45,444 nucleotides of DNA, taken from contig NZ_FOKF01000037.1 of NCBI RefSeq assembly GCF_900111995.1, positions 1 to 45,444 of the forward strand, in the 5' to 3' direction. Positions 17,103-26,887 of this stretch are shown here, in pieces. The DNA is from Collimonas sp. OK607 (GTDB taxonomy: Bacteria > Pseudomonadota > Gammaproteobacteria > Burkholderiales > Burkholderiaceae_D). The notes beneath the pieces were generated by a model. The model saw only the letters and a list, made by a program, of their open reading frames with translations, was not told the origin of the DNA and ran no database searches. A program made the translations under genes and the position numbers. The stretch's first letter is position 1. Each line of letters opens with the position of its first letter.

Positions 17103-18074
17103 TTAAGCTGAAACGCGCGCCGATGCCAGCAAACCCTCGATGATCTTATCGAGCTTGACCGCATCGGCAGCAAAACCGCGTATCCCTTCGGCCAGTTTTT
17201 CGGTCGCCATTGCGTCTTCATTGAGCGCATAGCGGAAACTCGCTTCGTCGTAACTGACAGCTTGCAGGTCGGCGTCAGCGGCAGCGTTCTTATCCAATGC
17301 AAGCGGCAAGGCGGTGTCGCTGGTTTGCAACTGCGCCAGCAAGTCCGGACTGATAGTGAGCAGATCGCAACCTGCAAGCGCAGCGATCTGGCCGACGTTG
17401 CGGAAGCTGGCGCCCATTACTTCCGTTTCAATTCCAAAGTGTTTGTAATAACTGTAGATCTGCGCCACCGACTTGACGCCAGGATCGTTCGAGAGCGTGT
17501 TGGCGGATTCGTCCCAGGCGCTGCCGGCGGATTTTTTGTACCAGTCGTAGATGCGGCCGACGAAGGGCGAGATCAGGCGTACCTTGGCGGCGCCGCAGGC
17601 AACCGCCTGGCAGAATGCAAACAGCAACGTCAGGTTGCAACGGATGCCTTCGCGCTCCAGGATAGCCGCGGCCTGAATCCCTTCCCAGGTCGAGGCGATC
17701 TTGATCAATACCCTCTCGCGGCCGATACCGGCAGCTTCATATAAAGCCATGATGCGGCGCGCCCGGGCAACCGTGGCCGCCGTATCGAAACTGAGTCGCG
17801 CATCGACTTCGGTAGACACCCGGCCCGGCACCACTTGCAGAATCTCCAGGCCAAACCGCACCAGCACCTGGTCGACGATCTGGTCCAGCGCGCTGTCGGC
17901 ATGGGCTGCGACAGTTTCCGCCAGCAACGGCGCGTAATCGGCTTGCTGGACTGCTTTCAGGATCAACGATGGATTAGTGGTAGCGTCGCGTGGCTTGAAT
18001 TGCGCCAGTTGTTTGAAATTTCCGGTGTCGGCCACTACTGTAGTGTATTGCTTGAGCTGGTCCAGCTGATTCAT
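17103..18074 (-). CDS. tal: Transaldolase
   Basis: 323 aa, the TalB length. The enzyme transfers a dihydroxyacetone unit between sedoheptulose-7-phosphate and glyceraldehyde-3-phosphate in the non-oxidative pentose phosphate pathway (cytosol). Visible are VVADTGNF near residue 13 (catalytic Asp), [12 protein letters not shown] near residue 30, and the Schiff-base lysine K125 in [15 protein letters not shown]. It is the last gene of the minus-strand sugar operon, 53 nt after xylB, which suits disposal of xylulose-5-phosphate. Confidence 0.95.
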   Translation of the reverse strand: MNQLDQLKQYTTVVADTGNFKQLAQFKPRDATTNPSLILKAVQQADYAPLLAETVAAHADSALDQIVDQVLVRFGLEILQVVPGRVSTEVDARLSFDTAATVARARRIMALYEAAGIGRERVLIKIASTWEGIQAAAILEREGIRCNLTLLFAFCQAVACGAAKVRLISPFVGRIYDWYKKSAGSAWDESANTLSNDPGVKSVAQIYSYYKHFGIETEVMGASFRNVGQIAALAGCDLLTISPDLLAQLQTSDTALPLALDKNAAADADLQAVSYDEASFRYALNEDAMATEKLAEGIRGFAADAVKLDKIIEGLLASARVSA

Positions 18075-18127
18075 GGTTCATGTCCTTTTAGGAAACAGAT
18101 TAAATAATTTACAAGAATTCAGTCATT

Positions 18128-19612
18128 TCAATTATGCAGGGCTTGCGCCGCCGCGAACAATCCGCGGAATTTCTGGTAACGCGCTTGCAGCATCTCTTGC
18201 TGTGCAGCGGCAGGAACGAAGCGTTCCTTTACCGGCATGCCTTGGCCCGGCAAGTCACGACCACGGCCATATGCCAGGAAACCCAGCTTGGCAGCGCCGA
18301 TGCAGGCGCTGAGTTCACTGCCCGACAAGGTGCAAATCTCCCTGTCGAGAATGTTCGATAACAATTGCGCCCAATAGTTGCTGCGAGCGCCACCGCCGAC
18401 CAATGAACACTGGCCTACCACCGCTCCTGCCGATTGCACCGCATGCATAGCATCGAGCAGGCCGAAACCAACGCCCTCCAGCACTGCGTAGCCGAGCATC
18501 GCCGGTGTCGTGTCATGCGCCAGATTCATGAATCCACCGCGCAGCAACGGATCGTTGTGCGGCGTGCGTTCGCCGGCAAGATAGGGCAAGAACAAGGGTG
18601 TCGCTACGGGAGCCGACTGCGTGAGCGGCAAGCGTTCTTCTACCAGCTGCAGCAAAGTTTGCTCATTGACCTGCCCCAGCAGCTGGGTAACCCACCGCAG
18701 GCAACTGGCGCCGGCCAGCATCGCACCCATGGTGTACCAGCGCTGCGGCAGCGCATGGCAGAAGCTGTGCACTGCGCTGGCCGGATTGCCGGCCACCCGA
18801 TCGGTAATGGCGACAATCGCGGCGCTGGTGCCAAGCGTGACAAACGCCTGGCCAGTGTCAATCGCACCGATGCCGACTGCCGATACCGGATTGTCACCGC
18901 CACCACCAGCCACCGGCACCGGCTGTTGCAATGCCAATAATGATGCCGCAGAAGCACTCAAATTAGCCGACGACGCCGAGCCCTCCACCAACCGCGGCAT
19001 CTGCGTCAACTCAAGCCCGGTAGCCTGCAGCATAGGTTCAAACCAGTCGCGCTTGCGCACATCCAGCCAGAGCGTACCGGCGGCGTCGGAGACATCGCTG
19101 ATGCGCTCGCCTGTTAAACGCAAACGTAAATAATCCTTGGGCGACAATACACAGGAAATTTGGCTGAATACTTGCGGCTCATGCTCACGCAGCCATAGCA
19201 GCTTGGGAGCGGTCAGGCCGGCCATCGGCAGACTGCCAGTGACATCGGCAAACTCGGGATGTTCATGGCCCAGCAATTGCGCCTGCGCCATGGCGCGCGA
19301 ATCATCCCATAGGATCGCAGGTCGCAACACCTGATCGCTTTGGTCCAACAATACGGCGCCATGCATCTGCCCTGACAAGCCGATGCAACGGACTCTGGCA
19401 TACGCATCCGGTTGCTGCTGCCTTAGCTGATGCAAAGCCGCCAGGCAGGCCTGCCACCAGTCGTCCGGGTTTTGCTCGGACCAGCCGGCTTGCGGCCGCG
19501 AAATGTTCAATCGGACTCCTGCATGCGTCAACACCGCACCGCTTTCGTCCAGCAATATCGCTTTCAGTTCCGACGTACCGAGATCTATCCCGAGTGAGAT
19601 GGGATTACCCAT
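18128..19612 (-). CDS. xylB: Xylulokinase
   Basis: 494 aa FGGY-family kinase. The N-terminal ATPase lobe starts SLGIDLGTSELKAI, GLSGQMHGAVLLD follows near residue 81, then WDDSRA. The C-terminal lobe has the catalytic region VAGGGGDNPVSAVG and the FGGY-C motif GGGARSNYWAQLLSNIL. It phosphorylates D-xylulose to xylulose-5-phosphate. It lies between the LacI gene (55-nt gap) and tal. No isomerase or polyol dehydrogenase is in the operon, so the ketose must be made elsewhere or imported. Confidence 0.92.
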   Translation of the reverse strand: MGNPISLGIDLGTSELKAILLDESGAVLTHAGVRLNISRPQAGWSEQNPDDWWQACLAALHQLRQQQPDAYARVRCIGLSGQMHGAVLLDQSDQVLRPAILWDDSRAMAQAQLLGHEHPEFADVTGSLPMAGLTAPKLLWLREHEPQVFSQISCVLSPKDYLRLRLTGERISDVSDAAGTLWLDVRKRDWFEPMLQATGLELTQMPRLVEGSASSANLSASAASLLALQQPVPVAGGGGDNPVSAVGIGAIDTGQAFVTLGTSAAIVAITDRVAGNPASAVHSFCHALPQRWYTMGAMLAGASCLRWVTQLLGQVNEQTLLQLVEERLPLTQSAPVATPLFLPYLAGERTPHNDPLLRGGFMNLAHDTTPAMLGYAVLEGVGFGLLDAMHAVQSAGAVVGQCSLVGGGARSNYWAQLLSNILDREICTLSGSELSACIGAAKLGFLAYGRGRDLPGQGMPVKERFVPAAAQQEMLQARYQKFRGLFAAAQALHN

Positions 19613-19667
19613 AAATATCCATTTCTAAATTTCTCAATTTCTAACGCCGGTTCAAATCAAGAAGGTA

Positions 19668-20666
19668 TCAAAGACAGCCGCAGGAGTTACGGACGCGCAG
19701 CGTCGGCGCCAGCCGCACCGTCTGTTTTTTCCCTTCAGGCGTTTCAATCCGCTTCATCAACAGCTTGACTGCCCGCGTTCCCAATTCCTTGACCGGCTGC
19801 GCCATCACTGTCAGGCGCGGAATAAAGAAATCGGCCCAGTCGAAATCGTCGAAGCCAACTAGGGCGATCTGCTCCGGCACATCAATCTTTGCATCGCGCA
19901 GGGCATGCATGGCGCCGATGGTCATCAGGTTATTGGCAGTCATGATGGCGGTCGGCGGCTCTGTCAGCGCCAGCAGCTGGCGGGTTGCCTGCCGTGCCGG
20001 CTCGCTGCTGGATTCACCGCTAACCTGCAGCGCCGGGTCGAACGGCAGGCCGACAGCATCCAGCGCGGCGCGATAACCTTCAATCCGTTCATCGGTAGTA
20101 GGCAGGCCGACGCTGCCGGAAATCAGTGCGATGCGCTTGTGGCCATGCTGGATCAAATGGCTGACCAGTTCCTGCGACGACTTCTTGTTTTCCACGCCGA
20201 CCTGGTCGAATCCCTGCGTCACCAGCCGGTCGACCAGCACCGCCGGGATCTCGTTGGTGCGCAGATATTCCAGCGCCAGGTGCTGCGGATCGGCGGACGG
20301 CGCCAGCAGGATGCCGTCAACCCGCCGATGATGCAGCGCCTTGACCGCGCGCAGCTCTTGCTCTGGATCGTCGCGGGTATCGACATACAGCATCATGATG
20401 CCGTGCTTGGCGCATTCGGTTTCGATGGCGTGCACGGTTTCGCTGAAATAATGATTGGAGAGCGCGGAAATCGCCACGCCGATGGTGTTCGATGTCGAGC
20501 GCGCCAGCGAGCGCGCCAAAGTATTGGGTATGTAGCCAAGCTCCTGGATTGCCGCCTCCACCGCACGCACCGTAGCCGGCCGCACCTTGCGCGTACCGTT
20601 CAAGACATGCGAGACCGTCGAAGTCGATACCTTCGCGATTCTTGCGACATCATCCATCGTAGCCAA
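19668..20666 (-). CDS. LacI family transcriptional regulator
   Basis: 332 aa. The N-terminal HTH reads MATMDDVARIAKVSTSTVSHVLNG, with a reading head (T, S, H at the DNA-contacting positions) like PurR and RbsR. The hinge helix LARSLARS follows, then a periplasmic-binding-protein-like effector domain. It is probably the local repressor of the operon in which it is embedded, responding to the transported sugar or a phosphorylated product. PurR-type heads read GCAA half-sites, which matches the doubled GCAAGCGCTTGC upstream of the operon. Confidence 0.92.
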   Translation of the reverse strand: MATMDDVARIAKVSTSTVSHVLNGTRKVRPATVRAVEAAIQELGYIPNTLARSLARSTSNTIGVAISALSNHYFSETVHAIETECAKHGIMMLYVDTRDDPEQELRAVKALHHRRVDGILLAPSADPQHLALEYLRTNEIPAVLVDRLVTQGFDQVGVENKKSSQELVSHLIQHGHKRIALISGSVGLPTTDERIEGYRAALDAVGLPFDPALQVSGESSSEPARQATRQLLALTEPPTAIMTANNLMTIGAMHALRDAKIDVPEQIALVGFDDFDWADFFIPRLTVMAQPVKELGTRAVKLLMKRIETPEGKKQTVRLAPTLRVRNSCGCL

Positions 20667-20737
20667 TTTTTGTCCCCTTTTTATGCTTTAAACCGGCGGC
20701 CGCGAATAACGTCGCTTCGACAGCCGCCTTGCCAACA

Positions 20738-21682
20738 TTACCGCTGACTGGACCAACCTTTATAAGTAGCGACATTATCATGGGTAATCAGCATCGGTGT
20801 CAGCAGCACGACAGGCTTGGCCGGCCGCTTGCCGTTCAGTATGTCATAGCCGATGGCAACCGCGTCCTGCGCCTGGGCCCAAGGGTCCTGGCTGGAGGAA
20901 GCCTGGATCGAGGTTTCCGACTTCAGCGCCGCTTCGATATCCGGTGCACCGTCGACCGAAGTAATGACGATGCCCTTGCGCTTCAGCTGCTTGGCGGCGA
21001 GATCGCTGCCGATCGCTTGCGGATCGTTGATGGTGAATAAACCGTCGATTTTCGGGAAGCGAGTCAGATAGCCTTGCATGGCGTTCAAGCCACCTTCGCG
21101 CGAACCCTTGCCATCCTGATCGTCCGACAATACCTTGATGCCTGGCGCTGCGGCGAATACCGTCTTGCAGCCCTTGACCCTGTCGATCACGGCAGTGACT
21201 TGCGGCCCGTTCTGGATAATCACGTTGCCCTTGCCGCCTAGTTTATCGACCAGGTATTTACAGGCCAGCCGGCCAGCCATTTCGTTATCGGTCTGTACCG
21301 TAGCGTCAACGCCCTTGGCGCCAACATCCACCGCCACCACCACAATCCCCGCCTTCTGCGCTTTCTTGATGGCCGGTTCGATGGCGACCGGATCGGTGGC
21401 ATTCAGCAAAATCAGGTCGACCCCCGCTGAAATGAAATTATCGATCTGTGTAAACTGTTTGCTCAGATCATAGTCGGCCGACACCGCGGTAACCTTGGCG
21501 TTCGGATTGATTTGCAGGGCTTTTGCCTTGGCGCCGTTGGCCAGCGTCACAAAATAAGGATTGCCTAGCGAACCGACGGTGATGCCGACCGATTTCAGTT
21601 CACGCGCCTGGGCCGGAGCCGACAGGGTCAGCGCTAAAGTGAGCGGAATTGATACCAATGCCGCGTGAGCGATTTTTTTCAT
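20738..21682 (-). CDS. Sugar ABC transporter substrate-binding protein (RbsB/XylF-like)
   Basis: 314 aa. The Sec signal peptide is residues 1-26 (cleavage after AQA). The Peripla_BP_4 fold shows VGITVGSLGNPYFVTLANGA, DLILLNATDPVAIEPAI, VVVAVDVGAKGVDATVQTDN and FTINDPQAIGSDLAAKQL. It captures a monosaccharide or polyol in the periplasm and delivers it to the permease encoded just upstream. AGGAGAT precedes the ATG. Given xylB and tal, a pentose or pentitol is the likely ligand, but ligand-contact residues cannot be assigned here. Confidence 0.88.
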   Translation of the reverse strand: MKKIAHAALVSIPLTLALTLSAPAQARELKSVGITVGSLGNPYFVTLANGAKAKALQINPNAKVTAVSADYDLSKQFTQIDNFISAGVDLILLNATDPVAIEPAIKKAQKAGIVVVAVDVGAKGVDATVQTDNEMAGRLACKYLVDKLGGKGNVIIQNGPQVTAVIDRVKGCKTVFAAAPGIKVLSDDQDGKGSREGGLNAMQGYLTRFPKIDGLFTINDPQAIGSDLAAKQLKRKGIVITSVDGAPDIEAALKSETSIQASSSQDPWAQAQDAVAIGYDILNGKRPAKPVVLLTPMLITHDNVATYKGWSSQR

Positions 21683-21775
21683 GATGCACTTATCTCCTGT
21701 TACTGGTCATATAAAAATCCCTGCGCAACGACCAGCTTGTCGCGCCCGGTTGGTCTGTAAATCGATTTATCAACA

Positions 21776-22774
21776 TCAAGTACGCGCACCCGATTGCCGA
21801 TAGCGGTCAAGCGCCACCGCACCGATAATCACGATGCCCTTGATGATGTATTGCCAGATATCGGAAACGCCAAGCAGCACCAGGCCGTTGGTCAGCACCG
21901 CGATGATTAGCGCACCGATCAGGGTGCCGCCGATGGAGCCGACACCGCCGGTAAAGCTGGTGCCACCCAAGATCACCGCCGCGATCGCATCCAGCTCATA
22001 GGATTGCCCCAGTTGCAGGCCGTTGGCGGCAGACAGGCGCGAGGCCGTCATCACCGCGCCCAGGCCGGCCAGCAAGCCGGACACCGAATACACGAACAGC
22101 AACACCTTCCACACCTTGATGCCTGACAAGCGCGCTGCCTCGTGATTGCCGCCAACCGCATAGATCTGCACACCGATCACGGTCCGGCGCAGGATGAACC
22201 AGGAAACCGCCACCACCAGCAAGGCGATGATGACCAGCCACGGCACGCCCAGTACCGAGTCGTTACCGATGAATGCGAACGGCAATTCCGGATTGAAAAC
22301 GGTCTTGTCATCTGCCAGCAAACGCGCCAGGCCGCGCATCGCGGTCAAGGCGCCGAGCGTGACGATGAACGGCGGCAGCCGCATGAAGGCAATCAACACG
22401 CCGTTGGTCAATCCCAGCAACAGGCCGAAGCCAATCCCTGCTGCAATCCCCAGCATGCCGAATTGCGGCGAAAGCGAAGCCAGCATGGCTACCACTGCCG
22501 ACGCCGCCAAAATTGCGCCGACCGACAAATCGATGCCGGCAGTCAGGATCACGAAGGTCATGCCCGCAGCGAGGACGATATTTACCGAGGCTTGCTGGGT
22601 GATGATCGACAGGTTCTGCACCGTGAAGAAATTTTCGCTCATCAGGGCAAAACCCAGGACCAGCAACAACAGCACCGGCAGCATGCCGACGGTGCGTAAC
22701 AGATTGCGCATTTGTTCGCGCTTGCCGACTGCAACGGCGGCGCCGCTAATGCTACTGAGGCTTGCTTGTTCCAT
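21776..22774 (-). CDS. Sugar ABC transporter permease (RbsC-like)
   Basis: 332 aa from the ATG at 22774, chosen because AAGGAG lies 9 nt upstream of it. Upstream in-frame starts (for example 22804) lack such a site, and the longest reading frame overlaps the ATPase gene. It is a BPD_transp_2 family membrane protein with about eight to ten spans, including ITQQASVNIVLAAGMTFVIL, TAGIDLSVGAILAASAVVAM and AVILGGTSFTGGVGSIGGTL, all RbsC-type landmarks. It forms the pore of the importer with the dual ATPase encoded 52 nt upstream. Confidence 0.92.
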   Translation of the reverse strand: MEQASLSSISGAAVAVGKREQMRNLLRTVGMLPVLLLLVLGFALMSENFFTVQNLSIITQQASVNIVLAAGMTFVILTAGIDLSVGAILAASAVVAMLASLSPQFGMLGIAAGIGFGLLLGLTNGVLIAFMRLPPFIVTLGALTAMRGLARLLADDKTVFNPELPFAFIGNDSVLGVPWLVIIALLVVAVSWFILRRTVIGVQIYAVGGNHEAARLSGIKVWKVLLFVYSVSGLLAGLGAVMTASRLSAANGLQLGQSYELDAIAAVILGGTSFTGGVGSIGGTLIGALIIAVLTNGLVLLGVSDIWQYIIKGIVIIGAVALDRYRQSGART

Positions 22775-22826
22775 GATTTTTGTCTCCTTGCTATTCTGAT
22801 TCATGATTTCAATACTGGACAGATGT

Positions 22827-24377
22827 TCAGGCTGCTTGTGGTTCGACCTGCTGGGCGCCGGTGGCCAGTTCGATGATGTTTTCCTGGCTGATTTCACGCC
22901 CTGAATGACCACCCAGCTCCGCCACCAGCTCACCTTCACGCATCACCAGTACGCGATCCGAAGTACCGACGATTTCCGGCAGCTCGCTGGAAATCACCAC
23001 CACCCCGATACCGGCTTGCGCCAGCTCGTTGATGATCCGGTAGATCTCAGATTTGGCGCCGATGTCGACACCGCGCGTCGGCTCATCCAGGATCAGCACA
23101 TGCGGCTTGATTTCCAGCAGACGCGCCAGCAATACTTTTTGTTGATTACCGCCCGACAGCGCACCGACGTTGATATTCGGAGAGGCAACCCGGATCGCCA
23201 GCGACTTGATGGCCTCGCTGGCACGTTGCGCGCCGCGACGGCGATTCAGCACGCCGCCATAACTGGCATCGGGCACACAAGCGCAGACATTGATGTTGTC
23301 GCGCACGCTCATATCCAGGAACAAGCCCTGTGATTTACGATCCTCGGTCAGATACACCACGCCGGCGCGGATCGCATCGACCGGGCCACGCAGCGATGCC
23401 ACCGCCTTGCCGGCCACTTCAAGCGTGCCGGAAATCCGCGGATCGGCGCCAAAAATCAGACGTGCCAGTTCGGTACGGCCGGCGCCGACCAGGCCGGCGA
23501 CGCCCAGCACTTCGCCCGCATGCAGATCGAAACTGCAACCTCGAACCCGGCGGCCATCGGCCATATCGCGCACCCGCATGACGACATTGCCGGGATCGTA
23601 AGGCGCATGTTCTTTCTTGTAGAAACCGGACAGATCGCGTCCAACCATCATTTTTACCAGCGCTTCGGCCGACAAATCCTCGCGCGCCAGCATGCCGACG
23701 TGCTTGCCATCGCGCAGTACCGAGACCCGGTCCGAAAGCTCATATATTTCAGCCATCCGATGGCTGATATAGACAATCGCCAAACCCTCCTGGCGCAATT
23801 GCCTGATCAAAGCAAATAGACGATCAGTCTCACGCGAAGACAGCGGCGTAGTCGGCTCATCCATCACCAGGATCCTGGCGTGGGCATGGATCGCCCGCGC
23901 AATTTCCACCAGTTGACGCTCCGCGATCGACAAGGTGCTGACCTTGGTCTGCGGTTTGAAATCGGCGCCCAGGCGGTTCAATACATCCACACAACCTGCC
24001 TCCATCGCCTTGCGGTCGACAGTCCAGCTGCGCCCGCGCAGTTCACGGCCGAGATAGATGTTCTCCGCCACGCTCAGGTTCGGGCACAAGCTCAGTTCCT
24101 GATAGATGACGGCGACACCGTGCTCCTTGGCGGCACGCGGGCCGTAACTGGCCACCCGCTGGCCGTCGATGCGGATCTCGCCGCCGGCATCGGCCTGATG
24201 GGCGCCCGACAGGACTTTCATCAGCGTCGACTTGCCGGCGCCGTTCTCGCCCATCAAGGCATGGACTTCGCCGGCAAATACGGTCAGGTCGACCTCCTTC
24301 AGCACCTTCAAGCCGCTGAAGGTCTTGGAGATGCCGCGCATCTCGAGAATCGGTGTTGCGCCTGATTCAGGTTTCAT
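22827..24377 (-). CDS. Sugar ABC transporter dual ATP-binding protein (RbsA/XylG-like)
   Basis: 516 aa with two fused ABC domains. The N-terminal domain is canonical: Walker [17 protein letters not shown], signature [15 protein letters not shown], Walker [16 protein letters not shown]. The second domain has a degenerate Walker A ([16 protein letters not shown]) but a canonical signature ([15 protein letters not shown]) and Walker B ([11 protein letters not shown]), as is normal for RbsA/AraG/XylG. It is the first gene of the six-gene operon. About 300 nt of upstream sequence carries the candidate operator and promoter. Confidence 0.93.
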   Translation of the reverse strand: MKPESGATPILEMRGISKTFSGLKVLKEVDLTVFAGEVHALMGENGAGKSTLMKVLSGAHQADAGGEIRIDGQRVASYGPRAAKEHGVAVIYQELSLCPNLSVAENIYLGRELRGRSWTVDRKAMEAGCVDVLNRLGADFKPQTKVSTLSIAERQLVEIARAIHAHARILVMDEPTTPLSSRETDRLFALIRQLRQEGLAIVYISHRMAEIYELSDRVSVLRDGKHVGMLAREDLSAEALVKMMVGRDLSGFYKKEHAPYDPGNVVMRVRDMADGRRVRGCSFDLHAGEVLGVAGLVGAGRTELARLIFGADPRISGTLEVAGKAVASLRGPVDAIRAGVVYLTEDRKSQGLFLDMSVRDNINVCACVPDASYGGVLNRRRGAQRASEAIKSLAIRVASPNINVGALSGGNQQKVLLARLLEIKPHVLILDEPTRGVDIGAKSEIYRIINELAQAGIGVVVISSELPEIVGTSDRVLVMREGELVAELGGHSGREISQENIIELATGAQQVEPQAA

Positions 24378-24673
24378 GAGTAGCCCCTAAATTTGACTGA
24401 TCGATCATTTTTTATAAAAACGATCACATGGATAAAACAGTTCGTATGGCCGGATGAAAATATTGCAAACCAATTAACAAAATATTTCCGTCGGCAATTT
24501 CTGTATTGCGAGCGATCGTTCAATCTCGGTTTTTGAGAGAGGTGTGGAACGAGGCCGTAGCGCCTCTATGGGATGCGGGATATTCATTTGTCTCCTTGCG
24601 TATTTGTTTTTACCTGGGTAGCGCAACTGCCGGACAACTGCCGAGCTAGTTATAACGACCTGATTTGCGATCA
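24378..24673. other. 5' leader of the sugar operon
   Basis: No convincing gene is seen in this stretch. Near the ATG a dyad (GATC at 24403-24406 and 24422-24425 flanking an A/T palindrome centred near 24414) could be a second operator or part of a promoter. A short TTG-initiated reading frame of 66 codons on the minus strand (24474-24674) resembles nothing I know. Confidence 0.35.
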
Positions 24674-24713
24674 ATATTAGATGAAAGCAAGCGCTTGCGC
24701 AAGCGCTTGCTTT
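24674..24713 (-). promoter_or_regulatory. Doubled LacI-type operator overlapping a candidate promoter
   Basis: Two abutting perfect 12-bp palindromes GCAAGCGCTTGC (24687-24698 and 24699-24710) lie inside a 30-bp perfect palindrome (24684-24713). On the minus strand a -35-like TTGCGC (plus 24697-24702) and a -10-like TAATAT (plus 24674-24679) are spaced exactly 17 bp apart, so the palindromes cover the -35 and spacer. The GCAA..CG..TTGC pattern suits a PurR/RbsR-like LacI reading head, as in the LacI protein of this operon. A run of T follows the palindrome on the plus strand, but no plus-strand gene ends here. Confidence 0.65.
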
Positions 24714-24744
24714 TTTTGATATTTACACAACATAAATGATGGAG

Positions 24745-24773
24745 GAAAAAAAACACCTCCGCGAAGGAGGTGT
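24745..24773 (-). terminator. Rho-independent terminator of pmbA
   Basis: On the minus strand ACACCTCC and GGAGGTGT (plus 24766-24773 and 24753-24760) form a stem around a short loop containing TTCG, followed by about eight T residues (plus 24745-24752). It lies 61 nt after the pmbA stop and separates it from the sugar operon. Confidence 0.9.
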
Positions 24774-24833
24774 CGGATACAGCTCCGGGTAACCGCTAAA
24801 ACCGCTTGGCGCAGAGTGTCGGAATACCCTCGA

Positions 24834-26198
24834 TCAGTTCCCTGCCACGGTCATGCTTTCAATCAGCACCGAGCCGGTTTGCTTGGTGCCGCGAATCAGC
24901 GTATCGGCGCCGATCGCAACGATTTGCGCCAGCATGTCTTTCATGTTGCCGGCAATCGTGATTTCCTCGACCGGATATTGGATCACACCCTTTTCAACCC
25001 AGTAACCGGAGGCACCGCGCGAATAATCGCCGGTGACATAGTTGACGCCTTGCCCCATCAATTCCGTCACCAGCAAGCCGGTATCGAGCTTCTTCAGCAT
25101 CGCCTTGAAATCATCCGAAGACTTGGTGAGCGAAGAAGTGATGCTCAGGTTATGCGAGCCACCGGAATTGCCGGTAGTTTTCATGCCCAGCTTGCGTGCC
25201 GAATAGGTCGACAGGAAATACCCCTGCACTACACCATCCTTGACCACATCGCGGCGCTGCGTCTTGACGCCCTCTTCATCGAACGGCGCCGAACCCACTG
25301 CGCCGATAACGTGCGGATCTTCCACAATCTGGATATGCGGCGCAAATACCGACTTGCCCAGCGAATCCAGCAAGAAGGTCGACTTGCGATACAACGCACC
25401 GCCCGACACCGCTTGCACGAAAGCCCCCAGCAAGCCTGCCGCCAATGGCGCTTCGAACAGTACCGGACACTTGCGGGTATCCAGCTGACGCGCGTTTAGC
25501 CGCGCCAACGCACGCTCTGCGGCGTAACGGCCGATTGCTTCCGGCTTGGCCAGCTGCTTCGCATCGCGCATCGACGAATACCAGTCGTCGCGCTGCATCT
25601 TACTGCCCTTGCCAGCGATAGGCGCGACCGAAATGGTGTGCCGCGAAAATGGATAGCCACCCATGAAACCACGCGAATTGGCGCTGACAAAGTGCGATTG
25701 CTGGGCGTAGACGCCGGCGCCCTCGCTATTAGTGATACGTTTATCAACGGCAAATGCTGCCGCTTCGCAACGTTTTGCCAGCTCAACCGCCTCTTCGGCA
25801 GAAATCAGCCACGGTGAGCACAGTTTCAAATCCAGTGGATTCATTTCCATAGTATCAACATCCGGCAAGCCGGCACAATCATCCTCCGCGGTAAAGCGGG
25901 CGATGTTGTACGCCGCTTCGACCGTGTCTTGCAGGGCTTTTGCCGAAAAATCGGAGGTGCTGGCATTGCCGCGCCGGGTATGGCCTTCCTCGCCCAGGTA
26001 GACGGTGACGCCCATCCCTTTGTCCTTGTTTTGCTCGATGGTTTCGACGCTGCCCTTGCGCACGCCCACCGACAAACCGCTGCCTTCGCTGATTTCAACG
26101 GCGGCGCCGGAAGCGCCTTTTTCCCGTGCATAGCGCAAAACGTCCTGCGCAAGTTGTTGCAATTGCTCTTGGCTATGTATGAATACGGAATCGCTCAT
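24834..26198 (-). CDS. pmbA: Metalloprotease PmbA (TldE)
   Basis: 454 aa, family-typical length. It has an N-terminal domain with GASGAAVEISEGSGLSVGVR and a C-terminal domain with GAVGSAPFDEEGVKTQRRDV, TGNSGGSHNLSIT and YSRGASGYWVEKGVIQYPVE. PmbA/TldE is the partner of TldD in a cytosolic metalloprotease that trims unfolded peptides and matures microcin-like or LEG-type peptides. PmbA lacks the metal site itself. TldD is not in the window. The gene is divergent from darP with 76 nt between the starts, and has its own terminator at 24745-24773. Confidence 0.93.
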   Translation of the reverse strand: MSDSVFIHSQEQLQQLAQDVLRYAREKGASGAAVEISEGSGLSVGVRKGSVETIEQNKDKGMGVTVYLGEEGHTRRGNASTSDFSAKALQDTVEAAYNIARFTAEDDCAGLPDVDTMEMNPLDLKLCSPWLISAEEAVELAKRCEAAAFAVDKRITNSEGAGVYAQQSHFVSANSRGFMGGYPFSRHTISVAPIAGKGSKMQRDDWYSSMRDAKQLAKPEAIGRYAAERALARLNARQLDTRKCPVLFEAPLAAGLLGAFVQAVSGGALYRKSTFLLDSLGKSVFAPHIQIVEDPHVIGAVGSAPFDEEGVKTQRRDVVKDGVVQGYFLSTYSARKLGMKTTGNSGGSHNLSITSSLTKSSDDFKAMLKKLDTGLLVTELMGQGVNYVTGDYSRGASGYWVEKGVIQYPVEEITIAGNMKDMLAQIVAIGADTLIRGTKQTGSVLIESMTVAGN

Positions 26199-26274
26199 GG
26201 GTCGGTTTTCTTCGAAAAAGGTATAAAACGGTTATCATAGCAGTCGTTTACAGTATGGAAGTACCCTTAACATC

Positions 26275-26883
26275 ATGCCAAATCCCAATCGTGGCTCCTG
26301 CGGCTTTCAGTCCAGTGAGTTCGAACAAGAATACGATCGCCCCTCAAAGTCCCAGCTCAAGCGCGAGATGACTGCATTGCAGAAGCTCGGCGAAGAGCTG
26401 ATTGCCGAATCGCGCGACCGCGTAAAGCGGGTGCCGATGCCGGAAGATGTGCGCGACGCCATCCTCGAGTGCCAGCAAATCAAGGATCACGAAGGACGCC
26501 GCCGCCAGACTCAGTACGTAGGCAAGAAGATGCGTACGCTGGAGCCGCACGAAATCGCCGAAATCCAGAAAACCCTGGATAGCTGGAGAGGTTTGTCGAA
26601 AGCCGATACCGCCGCCATGCACGCGCTGGAACGCCACCGCGACCGCCTGCTGAAGGACGATAACGCGCTGACCGAATTGCTGGCGCAGCATCCGGAACTG
26701 GACGTGCAGCACATCCGCACTCTGATCCGCAATGGCCGCAAGGAACAAGCCGAGAACAAGCCGCCTAAGGCTTATCGCGAAATTTTCCAGTTGCTGAAGC
26801 AATTGCAAAAACCTTCGGCCGACCGGGATGGCGAGGACGACAGCGAGCACGAGGACGATGGCGACGAAGACCAGCACAATTAA
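26275..26883 (+). CDS. darP: Ribosome-associated protein DarP/YjgA (DUF615)
   Basis: 202 aa. DUF615 landmarks are RPSKSQLKREMTALQKLGEE near residue 23, a VPMPEDVRDAILECQQI segment, RRRQTQYVGKKMR and LRKEQ-like ending KPPKAYREIFQLLKQL. In E. coli the protein binds the late 50S subunit and aids its assembly. The C-terminal 25 residues are highly acidic (Asp/Glu repeats). pmbA and darP/yjgA adjacency is conserved in proteobacteria, supporting the call. The mog start lies 4 nt after the stop. Confidence 0.93.
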   Translation: MPNPNRGSCGFQSSEFEQEYDRPSKSQLKREMTALQKLGEELIAESRDRVKRVPMPEDVRDAILECQQIKDHEGRRRQTQYVGKKMRTLEPHEIAEIQKTLDSWRGLSKADTAAMHALERHRDRLLKDDNALTELLAQHPELDVQHIRTLIRNGRKEQAENKPPKAYREIFQLLKQLQKPSADRDGEDDSEHEDDGDEDQHN

Positions 26884-26887
26884 TACG

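Noticed and set aside
24684-24717. GC-rich palindrome followed by seven T as a plus-strand terminator
   Set aside because: No plus-strand gene ends upstream of it, and pmbA (minus strand) already has a good terminator at 24745-24773. An operator role fits better.
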